From NCBI GenBank assembly GCA_024516035.1, contig CM044955.1, forward strand, positions 15,740,079 through 15,804,078: DNA of 64,000 nucleotides. The letters are read 5' to 3'. Source of the stretch: Bactericera cockerelli. Its lineage: Eukaryota > Arthropoda > Insecta > Hemiptera > Triozidae. The position numbers and the translations under genes are program-made. Under the pieces are notes generated by a model. The model was not told the DNA's origin and did not search any database. It saw only the letters and a program-made list of their open reading frames with translations. Shown here piece after piece: positions 32,815 to 43,769 of this stretch (position 1 is its first letter; the number at the start of each line of letters is the position of its first letter).

Positions 32815-33093
32815 AATATGTGTTATTATGTCACAATTTTAGTGGGTAGCATCGACATTACGAGAACTAATGCTAATGCATCACATCTCCAAACAACCAT
32901 CATATTCCAATACCTATCTCGTAGTGCCGCCACTGGTCGTTGCACACTCTACAACTACCCCGATTGTCCTCCAAGGCTAGGTTAGGCCCCTACATCCAAA
33001 GTACAGAGCCGGTAAAATTCTGACCCCGCCGGTATTCGGACCCGGGTCATCTGGAGTGCTAGCCGAGTATGCTACTGCTAGGCCAAGAGACTA
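32815..33093 (-). mobile_element. SINE with family D body but a different tRNA-like head (D4)
   Basis: The 3' end ('gtgttattatgtcacaattt' on +, then 'agtgggtag') and the middle ('gccgccactggtcg', 'cctacatccaaagtacagag') match family D. The minus-strand head ('cttggcctagcagtagcata', B box 'gggtccgaatacc') differs from the D1/D2 head. It may be an older subfamily or a head swap. No ATT tail is left. Confidence 0.65.
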
Positions 33094-33202
33094 CAATATT
33101 AGTTCCTGTAATATTAGCTCCTCAATTGGACCAGCGTCGAAGCCAGTGTACATCTAGTACAACATCCCACTTTTCTGTTTGTTTATACTGACTTTGAAAG
33201 CA

Positions 33203-33348
33203 GTTCGCATCAGAGTTAAGCAACGTCTAGAGAGCTCAGGACTTGGTGGACGACTACTCAATTTGGAACCCCTTGACTTGGTTGGCGACTATCATCCCTG
33301 GTTCTAGGCTGGGCGAGGTTAACGTGGGTAGCTAGCTGGTGTGTGTGT
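33203..33348 (+). mobile_element. Diverged 5S-derived SINE (G3)
   Basis: The text 'cagagttaagcaacgtctag' resembles the central part of 5S rRNA, where the conserved form is 'gaagttaagcaacgtc'. It is followed by 'aggacttggtggacgac' and then the same central block as families F and G ('ctaggctgggcgaggttaac', 'gtgggtagctagctgg'). It is strongly diverged. Confidence 0.5.
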
Positions 33349-33349
33349 G

Positions 33350-35330
33350 TGTTTTCAGTAAGTATAGGGGAAAACCTCGTTGCGATTTTGAAATGGAAAT
33401 GAATAATTATTATTAATTAAGGTAGAAGCTTTGGAATCCGGAGTGCTTGAGATATGACAGAGTCCTGGCCTGCTTGCTTCCTTTGTGAACTGTGTAAATT
33501 TAGCGGTAAATTTACTGAGGGACAAAACAAAACGGCTCTAGGGAAATAAAAATTGTATTTATTTTTGGCATTCCTTCAGGTAAAATCTACCAGGCCAAAC
33601 GAATGACCAAACAATGTCTTGAGACAGAATAGGAAGGATTCTTAAGAAGCTGATGTCGCAGATTTCACTGGACCCTGTATGAATTAAGCGAGTCAGTAGA
33701 GGAAGCCTGGTTCAGCATAATAACTATGTTCAGGCCGTAGCCACGTATCCTACATACATACGAGCATAGTGTGTTCAGATTTACTATGTATGTTATAATG
33801 TATAACATGTTCAAATTTAATATGTCTAAGTATATTGTTGTGTATATTCTACAGCTTCTACGTCATGGATGCAGATTTATTAGCTTGAAGCAAGGGGGAC
33901 CCAGAATGCAATGTGAATGATCAAAAAATCGTAAGCCGTTTGAATATGTCTCAAATAAGGAGTTTATAGTTCCATGTCAAGTATGGTGGTTTATCTGAGA
34001 GGTTTTACAGCAGTGAAAGAAGATATAGGTCTATAAGATAAGGTAGATTTAGGTGTAAAATAAATATCGAGATGAACGGTACCTCCTGGTTTTCGCATGT
34101 AACTGACTCTCATGAAAATTTCAATATCTTTTACCGTCTCGGCTGTGGTATTGTGGTAAACAAACAACCCCTAGTCAGCCAGACACGCACAGATTTGAGT
34201 TTTATATGCCAGACACGCACAGATTTGAGTTTTATATAAAGAGATTATCCCTCAATATACAAGCAAAGAAAATTTCGCCTCGTTCAGGCATTGAACCAGC
34301 ATTCTTCACGTGTCTTACCCGTGTCACCACTAATCCAGCACGCTCGAGGTTGCTATTTTGTAATCATAAATTAGTCAGATTACTGTATTATTGTTATTCA
34401 TAATATGATAAGAGTCATGTCAGGTTAGCTTAGAGTCAGGTTAGATCAGAGTCAAGTCACATCGCGTTGTCATTGTGCTTCGTCCTTGCGGTTTTTAAAC
34501 AATTCACATCACACAATTTGAATTTACTTGAATGTATTAACTCCACTTACTTTACTTGAACATATTAGCTTCTCTACGACGACCTCTGTGGTAGTCAGTG
34601 ATTAACTCCACTAGCTTTGGAGCCGAAGGTTACTGGTGCGAACACCAGCCAAGTTATTATTATTTTTTATTTTATTTTTTGCTAAAAGTAGACTAAAATT
34701 AAGTGGTGCATAGCTAAAACAAAAATAATTAAAGGACACAATGGTTTGAAATCAGCATGAAAACTCGAAAGCTAATTTATTTATGTGAAAGTATAATGTA
34801 CCTAACTATTCTTGTACCCAAGTAGAAGGATAAAATAAGTCGGTACCCAAGCATGTGTATTCATTTATCTGAAATTGAGAGAGAAAGTATATTTATTTAT
34901 ATACGGCCGTGTGACGACTACGTCACTTGACTACGAAGTCCGGCTTTCTGGACATTTTTTTTTTAAACAAGATTTTTACAAGATTTCAAGGTAAAGGTGG
35001 AACATTTTTATCAACATTTTTTTAAATTTGTTTGGTTAATGGAATAAGTGGTAGTTGAGAATATGAACTGAATCTTTCAAGATTTTTAAACTCATATCAA
35101 TGATCTTCTTATTGGGGATTCCCAGATCACGCAACACTGAGAAGGTGAAAGAAGGTATTGCACCTCGTGCTCCAAATAAAAGTCCTATCACCTTGAACTT
35201 GTTGGCTTCTATTTGATATCTACTTTCCAAACCAGGCAAAATTTCTGATTCATAGTAAACCTAATGAATTTTTTCCAGTCAAGAAACAGGTGAGTTATAG
35301 TCATGAAATGTTTAATACAACAACAACCGT
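33350..35330. other. Intergenic stretch with tRNA-like fragments
   Basis: No gene is supported. A 25-bp unit containing 'cagacacgcacagatttgag' is repeated in tandem near 34180-34235. Minus-strand tRNA-like text occurs near 34265-34350 ('gcattgaaccagc') and + strand near 34578-34650 ('gcgaacaccagcc'). These look like decayed SINE heads. Confidence 0.3.
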
Positions 35331-35544
35331 ACACTGTTAGTCATGTGGTTGACGCGCTAGTCCGCGGTAATCCAGGTAGCGAAGGGATCCGTTAGTTCGA
35401 ATCTCACCCAGTGCATGAATTTTTTCTCATTAATTTGAGTTTGTGACCACATAATAATAAGACTCTTAGGGTTAGGTGGTAGAAATGCTTTAAGCATTGA
35501 CCTCGCCTGGTGGTTACCTTCAACTAAAGAGTGTTATTATTATA
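35331..35544 (+). mobile_element. SINE family B copy (B4)
   Basis: The head ('gttagtcatgtggttgacgc'), the B box ('agttcgaatctcaccc'), the body ('gagtttgtgaccacataata', 'gggttaggtggtagaaatgc') and a TTATTATTATA tail follow the family. Confidence 0.8.
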
Positions 35545-36160
35545 ACAATTCATCAAGTAGGTACCTACAATTATTGGTACAGCAGGTAGTCAGAATAATA
35601 AATATCCCTGTACAGACAATAGACACACAGACGACGTAGATTCAAGTATGGACCACAAAATAACTACTCATCATTATGTATTTTCAATTTTCAGCACCTC
35701 ATCTATTGTGCAATGTTCTCTGTATCCGTGGACCCTACAATTATTACTGAATAGTACCTGTAATAATCTGCCTACAATACAATACAATAAAATTAATCCT
35801 GTAATGACTTTTAATTACAAGTACCTCACGGACACAGTGAGAGTACCAAAATACTGAAGGGCATTGCAAAAAGCGGTTCAGGGTTTGAGAATTTTAGGAG
35901 GAATGTCAAAATGATCGACCAATTGACCAAATTAATTGCAGTAATTAATCTGTACACTGAAAAAAGCAACTGAACACTGCTGTTTCAAATTTAAAGACAC
36001 ATTCAAACAAACACCAAGAGAAAGGAATCCATAATTGTAATTTAGGATTCAAATATACAACTTGTAAAATCAAATCAGATAGGTAGTTTAATACCTCGAG
36101 CTAAAAAATTTCCTTTAATTTGTTTACAAAGATTCATATATTTCACAATTCTGTTGTTGT

Positions 36161-36275
36161 AAATCACTTTCGTGATATGACAATTACTCAAACTCACATT
36201 AAATTTTCAACAACATGGGACACGAAACACCGCCTTATGAATCAAGCTACCAAGTACTGAGAGTTCTGAGGTCAG
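36161..36275 (-). mobile_element. Degenerate SINE family C copy (C3)
   Basis: The + text 'aatcactttcgtgatatgac' is the reverse complement of the family C 3' end, and 'ccgccttatgaatcaagcta' that of the head. The middle has drifted. Confidence 0.55.
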
Positions 36276-36380
36276 ATAAATAGAAAGTATGAGGTAATCA
36301 TGCTATCATAATTGAACATAGTCTATAATTTGTATTAATCCATTGATAAGTAGTATAATCCACCCAAATGAGAACAGTAC

Positions 36381-36790
36381 ATTACAAAAAAATCCCAAAA
36401 GACGTTAGCCTTTTGGAGGCCTTCAGCCAGCATGAAAAATTGGTGATAAAGAAAAATTAAAAAAAGAAGCAGTTAAATAGAAAAAGAAGTCTTCACTACT
36501 TAATTCAATCATGGAATTTTTCAATTCTAAAGGACCATTAGTAGCAATGACAAATCAATTCAAATTTATATATTTTAGTACATTTAGCCCAATAGATACA
36601 TAAAAATTGTAGTGATGAAATTGGACTAAATGTACTAAATTTTATAGATTTGATCGATATTACTCTTTTTTCCCTAAAAAAAAACAAGTTCATGGCTGAG
36701 AACAATCTTCTATTTGTATATTGTAATACTGTTTCAAATGTTTTGTAAATTATTTGTTCAATAAAGGCTATTTTATTTGTTTATTTAGTG
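36381..36790 (+). mobile_element. Inserted segment flanked by 40-bp direct repeats, LINE-like 3' end
   Basis: The 40-bp sequence at 36341-36380 recurs at 36791-36830 with three mismatches; both contain 'ataatccacccaaatgag'. The enclosed ~410 bp ends 'gttcaataaaggctatttta', then 'tttgtttattta', which looks like a retrotransposon 3' end with poly(A) signal and microsatellite tail. A long target duplication around a 5'-truncated LINE is one reading, a local duplication another. Confidence 0.5.
36570..36645. repeat. Inverted repeat inside the 36.4-kb insert
   Basis: 'ttttagtacatttagcccaa' and 'ttggactaaatgtactaaat' are inverted and pair over about 18 bases around a ~35-base spacer. It could be a small MITE nested in the insert. 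Confidence 0.5.
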
Positions 36791-37097
36791 CATTGATAAA
36801 TAATATAATCCACCCAAATGAGGACAGTACAATGCCTTGTTGGATTGAAACAAAGAATCCCTTTTCACTTTTACCCTAATTACGAAGTAAACAAACTTGA
36901 CAAACCAATTGGTAAAAAAACACAAAATTATCTCACTATTAAAAGTGAATGCAATAAGATGAGAAATAAAAATATTATATGTGCTAACAACTTGAACATT
37001 AATTGAATCTCTGTGTTCCAAGTAAATTATGCAAATATTGATAAGAATCAACCCCCCAACAAATCCAATTACTCTTAATAAGTTAATATCTTATTTA

Positions 37098-37300
37098 ATA
37101 TTAATAATATCGCCTTTTCTATACTGCCCGATTGGGACTTTAAAAGTCCATTATTCCAGCAATAAGCCCAAGACATATTATTACATGGTAAAAATCCCAA
37201 ATGGAGGGTTAACTTGTCACGTCCCGGCTGGGTTTCGAACCCACGACTCTGGAGTCTCTGGATTTACAGAGTGCCGCCTTTACCATAGAGCTACCGGGAC
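37098..37300 (-). mobile_element. SINE family A copy (A2)
   Basis: On the minus strand it begins GTCCCGGTAGCTCTATGG with B-box-like text seen on + as 'gggtttcgaaccc'. The body ('aataatgga', 'ttttaaagtcccaatc') and 'ggcgatatt' tail match A1 and A4. The adjacent 133-codon ORF is fortuitous. Confidence 0.8.
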
Positions 37301-37671
37301 ATTTTTGTTTATCTTGTGTAACGTATATTATGGACTCAGATTCTGGCGTTCATCGTTACTAGAAAATCTTATGACGCCGCGCCGTATGAAAAGAAACTTC
37401 CGTTATCCTCTGTTTTGTTTGTATGTGTAGTTAGTTACCTTGTCAGTTGGCAACTCTTTGTAGAGCAGTTCAAAATACAGTTCTTTTTTGAAAAGATTCA
37501 AATTTCATCTAATTTAAGGCTTTCGTAAATTTCTTGTTTATACAAAACTTCACACAATTATGTAGACAGTGTGAAAAATAAATAAATATTTAAAATATAA
37601 CACGTGTATAGAAAACATATGCACAAGAGAAAGTTTCAAGCAATCGAATCCTACATAAAATGCAACATATA

Positions 37672-38492
37672 CAGGGTCTCCATAAAGTTCCACCCCGTCC
37701 CCCGTATCTCAAGAATGGATGAAAATAAAAAAAATGCAAAAACCAGTATTCCTTCATTTTTTGGGGGATTAAGTTTCAACATTTTTTTTTGGCACGGACC
37801 AACTTTAAAATCTTAAATGGGATCGTGTGTCATGTGGCAGATTTTTTTGAATGCCTCAATGAGTGAAGTTCAACAAATATCGGTGTTGCGACTTACCGTT
37901 CTCGAGATACAGGGTCGGCCTACCTGGCTAATACCCCTGTTCTGACATATAACTCGTTAACCGTAAGTTTGAGAATAGTAATTATTTTTGTTGTTAAGTC
38001 CTTTTATCGAGACCTTTCAAACAAGGTATAATTCGACCTATTCCGTTGCTGTTAGTTTCTGGTCGGTTTAGGCAAGCGGACGACCAGCCGGCAAAAGTTT
38101 TATCTGAAAAACATATCAAGTTATACCTTGTTAACCTTGTTCGAAAGGTCTTCATAAAAGACGTTAACGTAACCAAAATTTATCCTTCTGAAACTTACCG
38201 TTAAGGAGTTATAGGTCAGAACGTATAGGGATAACAGTATGTCGTAGATCACTGCAATTTGTTGTGAAATGAATTTCTTTCAATGAGGCATTAAAAACAA
38301 TATGTCACAAAACATAACATTCCGTTTAAGATTGGTCCGTGCCCAGCCTTAATGAGGCACGCAGTGTGGGCATTTTTTTTTTTGCAGAAACTTAATCCCC
38401 AAAGAACTAATGAATACGACTTTATGCGTTTTTCTATATTTTCGGCCGTTCTTAAGATACGGGGGGTGGGGTGGGACTTAATGGACACCCTG
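37672..38492. mobile_element. Foldback element with CAGGGTGTCC-type ends
   Basis: The left terminus TA|CAGGGTCTCCATAAAGTTCC pairs with GGACTTAATGGACACCCTG|TA on the right. Pairing continues through 'cccgtatctcaaga' and 'tcttaagatacggggg', 'gggattaagttt' and 'aaacttaatcccc', and inwards to 'ataactcgttaaccgtaag' and 'cttaccgttaaggagttat'. At the centre 'caaggtataatt' and 'aagttataccttg' also pair. The whole ~820 bp is one long imperfect palindrome with TA at both sides, which suggests a Tc1/mariner-like foldback. It has no coding capacity. Confidence 0.8.
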
Positions 38493-38499
38493 TATATTA

Positions 38500-39480
38500 T
38501 TATGTACTACATGCTATGTTCCAAACACAATGAATATAACATATTGAGAACATGTATATTTATTCCACACCATGCAGTAGCTCTGCTTAGCTGCTATACA
38601 TACAGCTCGTGGCTGTTAAGATAAGGGCCGTTAACTCTGAGGCAGAATATCTTTTCTCGAGGGCTGAAGAAAAATTGCCTTATAATCATGCGTAAACACC
38701 AATATGATATGGTGACATTGCGACGAGGACACTTATTATTAACCACCATTAGCTGGACGAAGGTACTATAGAAATCTATATTCATTTCGGCATGTAAAAG
38801 CTCTGCCGATGAAAATCCTTCTGATACCTCAGTAAAATTGAAACAAAGGCGCCTTTAAATTCAGCTCAGGCGGTAACACTGCTTAAACTGTTGACATGTT
38901 GTGTAACATTTTAGTCGTCGCTGGCAGTATAAACAGTCTAAAATCGCAGGGATAGAACGAAAAACATGATCAGGCAACCTCGTAACTTTTATCTACGACT
39001 CACAGTAGTCAAAGGGAATGTTATTACGATAAGTTAGGGGGGCAATGTTTTAGCACGGTTCAAGCACTCGGTTCAAATTGAATTACATATGTTGTAAATA
39101 TATACATGGAGACATACATATAAACTATCTACTATATACTAGAAAATGTATGCATACTCAGGCTCCGGCAATAATCTAGCATGACCACGCACAGATACCC
39201 AGCTAACGTGACCTATAAATTCAGAGTGTGAAATAATAACTAACTTACAAGTCATATTTTCATATTTTTTACAGTAATATTTTAGTATTTCTTATTTCAT
39301 GTTTTCATATTTAAGCCTACTGCGGTCCTGACCATGAAATCAATATGTTCAGTTTACTTAGCGCGCAGTGAGCGGTTCATGTTCAAACGAAGAGCGGGAT
39401 TCGAACCCAGCGCGAGGCAGTAACAGGATTATGTTGATTGATTAGGAAGTTCAAGTCGCGTTAAAATAACTCCAAGAGAT
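38500..39480. other. No supported gene
   Basis: ORFs are short. A minus-strand B-box-like 'gggattcgaaccc' lies at about 39398 next to 'agcgcgaggcag', which may be a lone decayed SINE head. I see nothing else. Confidence 0.3.
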
Positions 39481-39572
39481 TAAAGCTTATATAAAACCAG
39501 GATTCTTATATAATATATTACATATACCTTACAATAGCTGTTATGGACCTATTCTAACACTAAAAAAAACCA

Positions 39573-39790
39573 GCCAGCGTCGATGGTGTTGAATGCACTG
39601 TTTCTCGTAGGATCAATGAAGTTAAGCAACGTCCAGCAAGGTAAAGACTCCGTGATGCTGGCATTCCGACCCAACCCAGGTTAGGTGAGGGTAATGTGGG
39701 TAGCAGGTTTCTGAGTTTCCTGCGAATACAGGGTAACCCGTCGTGATATGACCATGCAGTTGAAAGAGACGTTAAATCCCCGAAAAAAAA
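39573..39790 (+). mobile_element. 5S rRNA-headed SINE (family G, G1)
   Basis: The first ~80 bases follow insect-type 5S rRNA: 'gccagcgtcgatggtgttga', 'gcactgtttctcgta' and 'gatcaatgaagttaagcaac'. A central block ('gatgctggcattccgaccca', 'acccaggttaggtgagggta', 'atgtgggtagcagg') and a 3' body ('cgtcgtgatatgaccatgca', 'gagacgttaaatcccc') follow, then an A8 tail. The 5S internal promoter would drive Pol III transcription. SINEs with 5S heads are classed as SINE3. G2 at 17769 is a truncated sister. Confidence 0.85.
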
Positions 39791-40210
39791 CGTCCAAACG
39801 GTAGGCTGGTGACCGGATCTTGCCAAGAGTTCTCAAACAGATAATATGCACGATAAATTTTTATCGAAAACTAATAATTTCTGTCGCGTATATTTTCTTG
39901 CAAGCTCATGTATTTATTAGGATTTTAAAATCAGAAGGGCCATGCCTGGACTTAGCAAACTCAGCGAGGCGAGGGTCTAAACAAGGGCACTAAGAACCAT
40001 GGTCTTCCTTGTGACAACCATTGGTATCAAATGAAAAACAGCATGAATCGCAAAATATATATTAAAATGAATGTGTAAGATTTGATAGTTTTCCAATATC
40101 AATTGCTATTCAAGAGTTCAAGACACAATAGTTAAAGATAGAGAAAAAAGATTTTCACATTTCCTTATAACGAGAATCACTAGACACGAAAGTAAAGAAT
40201 GTAAGTTAAG

Positions 40211-40350
40211 TTATCATATTTGTGTTAATCACTTTCGTGATATCACAACTACTCAAACTCGCTTTACTAAATCTACGCTGAAACCGGGACTTGAACCACC
40301 GACCTCCAGGTTACAAGTCCGCCGCCTTATCGATCAAGCTACTGAGGTCG
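40211..40350 (-). mobile_element. SINE family C copy with target duplication (C4)
   Basis: On + it reads tail to head: 'ttatcatatttgtgttaatc', 'actttcgtgatatcacaact', 'gggacttgaaccaccgacct', 'ccgccttatcgatcaagcta'. The flanks AAGTAAAGAATGTAA (40190-40204) and AAGTAAAGAAAGTAA (40353-40367) are a 14/15 direct repeat, so they mark the insertion. It is nearly identical to C5. Confidence 0.88.
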
Positions 40351-40367
40351 GTAAGTAAAGAAAGTAA

Positions 40368-41330
40368 TTAATGAAAGTAAAATCCCTTAGTATTGATATT
40401 ATTGACAATTATCATCATGCTATTTATTAGTAGAAGTGATAAAATGCCGACGATACCTGATAAGGTAGCGTTAATACTAATGATGCTACCAATAGCGTCA
40501 CGTACTGTTTCGTCATAGAGACTATTTTTTTTAATTAAGATCTTCAGCCATCCTATGAACGCTATCAACATAGAAGACTCATTACCAGCGCTGATCACAA
40601 GCATGACAATGGCTGATGGGTATTTTCCTCAAGGTAACTTTCTACTGGTGTTGATTATTTTACTTTCTGCTGAGGTGCGGACAGTTAGCTCTCAGGAGTG
40701 ATTGATTTCTTAATTTCTACTGCTCCCAGACAATAGAGATGGTCACTAGATAATAATTAAGGCCATTGTTGTTTTTTGGACTGGAGACTTTCTGCTGAGA
40801 AGAGATATAGGAGAGAGCCAACCAATCTGGAAGCTAGTGTTTTGTTATATTATTGACAAAAATTACACCAGCGGATTGTCAAATGGTTAATCCAGTAGTT
40901 AATCTATTGGTAATTCATGCGACGTGGGAAACCTTAGTTCAGATCCAACCGAAAGCAAGAATTTATCCACATACCTACATTTGAAAATTTCATCACCAAA
41001 ACAACCAAAGGTTGAAAGGAAAAGGGGCCCTAGTTCTTTTGAAGGGGTACAAGTAAGGAAGGTCTATTATTTTGTTATTACTTAGCTATACATGTTTCGG
41101 CTTTCGAATATCTTTCCAGCTGATAGCAACACAATTTAGCACTAGGAATGTATCACAAAAGGAGGTATTAGAACTGTATTACATGGTATATTATGTATCT
41201 CTTATGTGCACATACACAGGACTATTAACGCAGTAGGTACTTATGTGTGTATACTCATATGTACAATTGTACATGTACAATGTACATACATAGTACTATA
41301 ATTGAACATTACATAGTATGATTAGTATGT
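40368..41330. other. Intergenic stretch, possible very old SINE B remnant
   Basis: The text at about 40872-40960 ('gattgtcaaatggttaatcc', 'gttcagatccaacc') weakly follows the family B head. The 78-codon minus-strand ORF at 40368-40604 is hydrophobic in parts but has no recognisable domain. TAC/ATGT-rich low-complexity DNA fills 41140-41340. Confidence 0.3.
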
Positions 41331-41439
41331 ATGTATATTATCTATGCATCGTGCGTTGGATCAAGAGTACATTGACATCCAGGAGGCCGGGCCTTCACTG
41401 AACGGTTCGATAGAGAGGACATATCATTCGGCATATCAT

Positions 41440-41724
41440 TTATCAGCTACACAGGACTATGACGGGCCTATATCTCCTGTGGGGTCTCGCTTTCATTCAT
41501 TGATGGGAACAATCTACACTCGTGGTGAACATGTGTGGCTCTACAGACATGGGCCTCTGGTTCGAATCCCGGATTGTGCAAGTGACACATTCAGCTGCCC
41601 AGGACTAGAACGGGATTGTCTGCATCATACACCCTGACTCCCTGGGTTTGATTCATATCAATATGATATAAAACTCATGGTCAACATGTGTGGTTCAGGA
41701 GCCATGGGTCTGGTTCGAATCCCC
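41440..41724 (+). repeat. Two tandem ~130-bp tRNA-like units (I)
   Basis: Two units run in the same order: 'caggactatgacggg' and 'caggactagaacggg' at their starts, 'gaacatgtgtggct' and 'caacatgtgtggtt' in the middle, and 'ggttcgaatccc' at each end. The A- and B-box-like spacing suggests dimeric SINE heads. The 97-codon ORF over it is fortuitous. Confidence 0.55.
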
Positions 41725-41745
41725 AGCTCTAGAGTTAATAGGAGT

Positions 41746-41900
41746 TAAGTTTTTTAAGTTATCATATTTGTGTTAATCACTTTCGTGATGTCACAACTAC
41801 TCTAACTCGCTTTACTAAATCTACGCTGAAACCGGGACTTGAACCACCGACCTCCAGGTTACAAGTCCGCCGCCTTATCGATCAAGCTACTGAGGTCGGT
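41746..41900 (-). mobile_element. SINE family C copy with target duplication (C5)
   Basis: The flanking repeats AGTTAATAGGAGT (41733-41745) and AGTTAATAGGGGT (41901-41913) differ at one base. The interior matches C4 almost base for base, including the complete tRNA-like head. It landed immediately beside the tandem tRNA-like units at 41440-41724. Confidence 0.9.
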
Positions 41901-42147
41901 AGTTAATAGGGGTGACCAACATATAAGAGGTAAAGAAGAACATATTATTGGTGTTGTGCTCCTTCATCAGGAAGAATGGTAAATTGTCTATTTACGAGTA
42001 TGTCATCACTGTCAATAATAAATAATTGTGATGTCTATACTCAATTTGTCTGTGAGATGTACATATATGGCTTTCGCGCTGATAGATTTTTAAAGATTTA
42101 AATCATAGTCAGTCGTCATACTTGTTTAGTTTTACGCCATATATTCA

Positions 42148-42240
42148 ACAAAGTCGTGTTGGATGCTGGTTGTTAAGTGTTGGGCAACGTCGAGTATATT
42201 CAGTTACTTGATGGGTGACCGTGAACAGGTCAGCCATATT
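42148..42240 (+). mobile_element. 5S-derived fragment (G4)
   Basis: The blocks 'gttaagtgttgggcaacgtc' and 'agttacttgatgggtgaccg' match the order of 5S rRNA internal control region and 3' half. Both are altered, so it is not a 5S gene. It may be the head of a dead 5S SINE; no family G tail follows. Confidence 0.45.
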
Positions 42241-42447
42241 CTGTTGCGTTTTCAGAAATTTAAATTAAAGAAATTTAAACACAATTTTTTTTAGGATACT
42301 AAAGAACACCTGAATTTTAAATTGAATTTCAATAAACTTGCTCAAAAACTGTCTTGTACGAGAGTATGAAGTTATATCATGTAGCGATAATACATAATTA
42401 TGTAGTGTGTTCCAAATGATATGCCTAACAGGTTCGGATCTGTCATA

Positions 42448-42679
42448 TCTATACTTATAAAAGAGAGTTTCACTGACTGACTGACTCACTGATTCATCAC
42501 TGTTTCTCCGAACCGGTAAGTCCTAGGAAGCTGAAATTTGGTAGGTAGCTTTGTCTTTTAGTCTAGATGTGCAATAAGGGATTTTTCGAATTTCCCACTA
42601 CAACACCTGCCATTGGCGAAAAAGGATTTTTTGCTTTACGGCCATGCCTCGGCCCGCAAAGCGGGCGACAGCCCGCTAG
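42448..42679 (+). mobile_element. Non-autonomous Helitron
   Basis: It starts TCTATACTTATAAAAGAG and ends with the hairpin GCGGGCGACAGCCCGC followed by CTAG (42676-42679). It is inserted between A (42447) and T (42680). Size is 232 bp. It is the sister of 24920-25129 and has no coding capacity. Confidence 0.88.
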
Positions 42680-43769
42680 TAATACATACATTTAGTTCTA
42701 CAGAAGAGAAAAGCTGAAATATATGTATCATAGAATAAATCTCCTATAAGAATCAGAGATTTTATCAGTTCATCTCCCAGATCAGATGCTGCCGAGTGAA
42801 AGTAGAAGTTGGTTTTTGCCATTTCACCAAGATGACTTGCAGATTCACGGACTCCATAGCTTCCTTCATGAGTCCAGGGAAACATACCAATCTATTCAGT
42901 CGTAATTCATTGCAGACATTAATTTAAAAATACAAAATTCTCTCGATATCTTTTTGAAAATTAGAGCTTCTTCAAGTTCCTTCAGACCAAAAGAAATGAT
43001 CAACATCATCTGCATATTCTATGTCTAAAAATTTAATCAGTCCGTATAGAACTATAAGAGATAGCAACATTACTTTCGCATATTTTGCCTAATTCTATCA
43101 AGCAAAAAAAAAAAAAAACATTCGCCAACTGGTTTTCTATCATCTGCACTAAAGTACATACCAGAGAACTAAAAAGCTCAGGTAAAATTTCTAGGACCCA
43201 GATCCCACCTATGTGATTCGAGCTAGCGGGTCATTGGCAACGCTGACCTAAAGCTGGTCCACTAGGGTGGCCCTTATTTTCGGAGGTCGGAAATCGAAGG
43301 TGCTCCCCCCCCAAAGTGGTTCCAATTCATGAGAAAAAAATTGCTAAAAAGTTTCAGCTCGATCAGAAAACGTTAACACGTGCCGCCAGGAGCTTAAAGT
43401 TTAGATGTCCTTATTGAAGGGGCAATATACGTTTTCCCGCACATTTTGTTGATTTTCTCTGTAATAGATCAACTTAGAATATAAATTCAAAAAGTGATAG
43501 AATTGTAACAAAATTATCTAACACATTTATTCCTATCAAATTAACTCTCAGACAAACAGTTTCTGGGCAAATCAATAACAAAGTCAGATTTTTGCTCTAC
43601 CCCTCTGTATCTCGCTAGCAAAACAATAAAATGCGGTTGGATAATGAAAAAAATCCAAGATAATTAAAGAAAGCAAGTTAGTTCAATTATTTTATACAAA
43701 CAAAATACAGTTCTTTTATATTTTTAATCGATAGATAATAAGAACAAAATAATATTGAATAATGGATAT

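Noticed and set aside
39573..39660. 5S rRNA gene
   Set aside because: It diverges from 5S in its second half and runs into a SINE body and A-rich tail, so it is a 5S-derived SINE.
41344..41637. 97-codon ORF
   Set aside because: It covers tandem tRNA-like units and contains the B-box sequence; the frame has no recognisable protein features.
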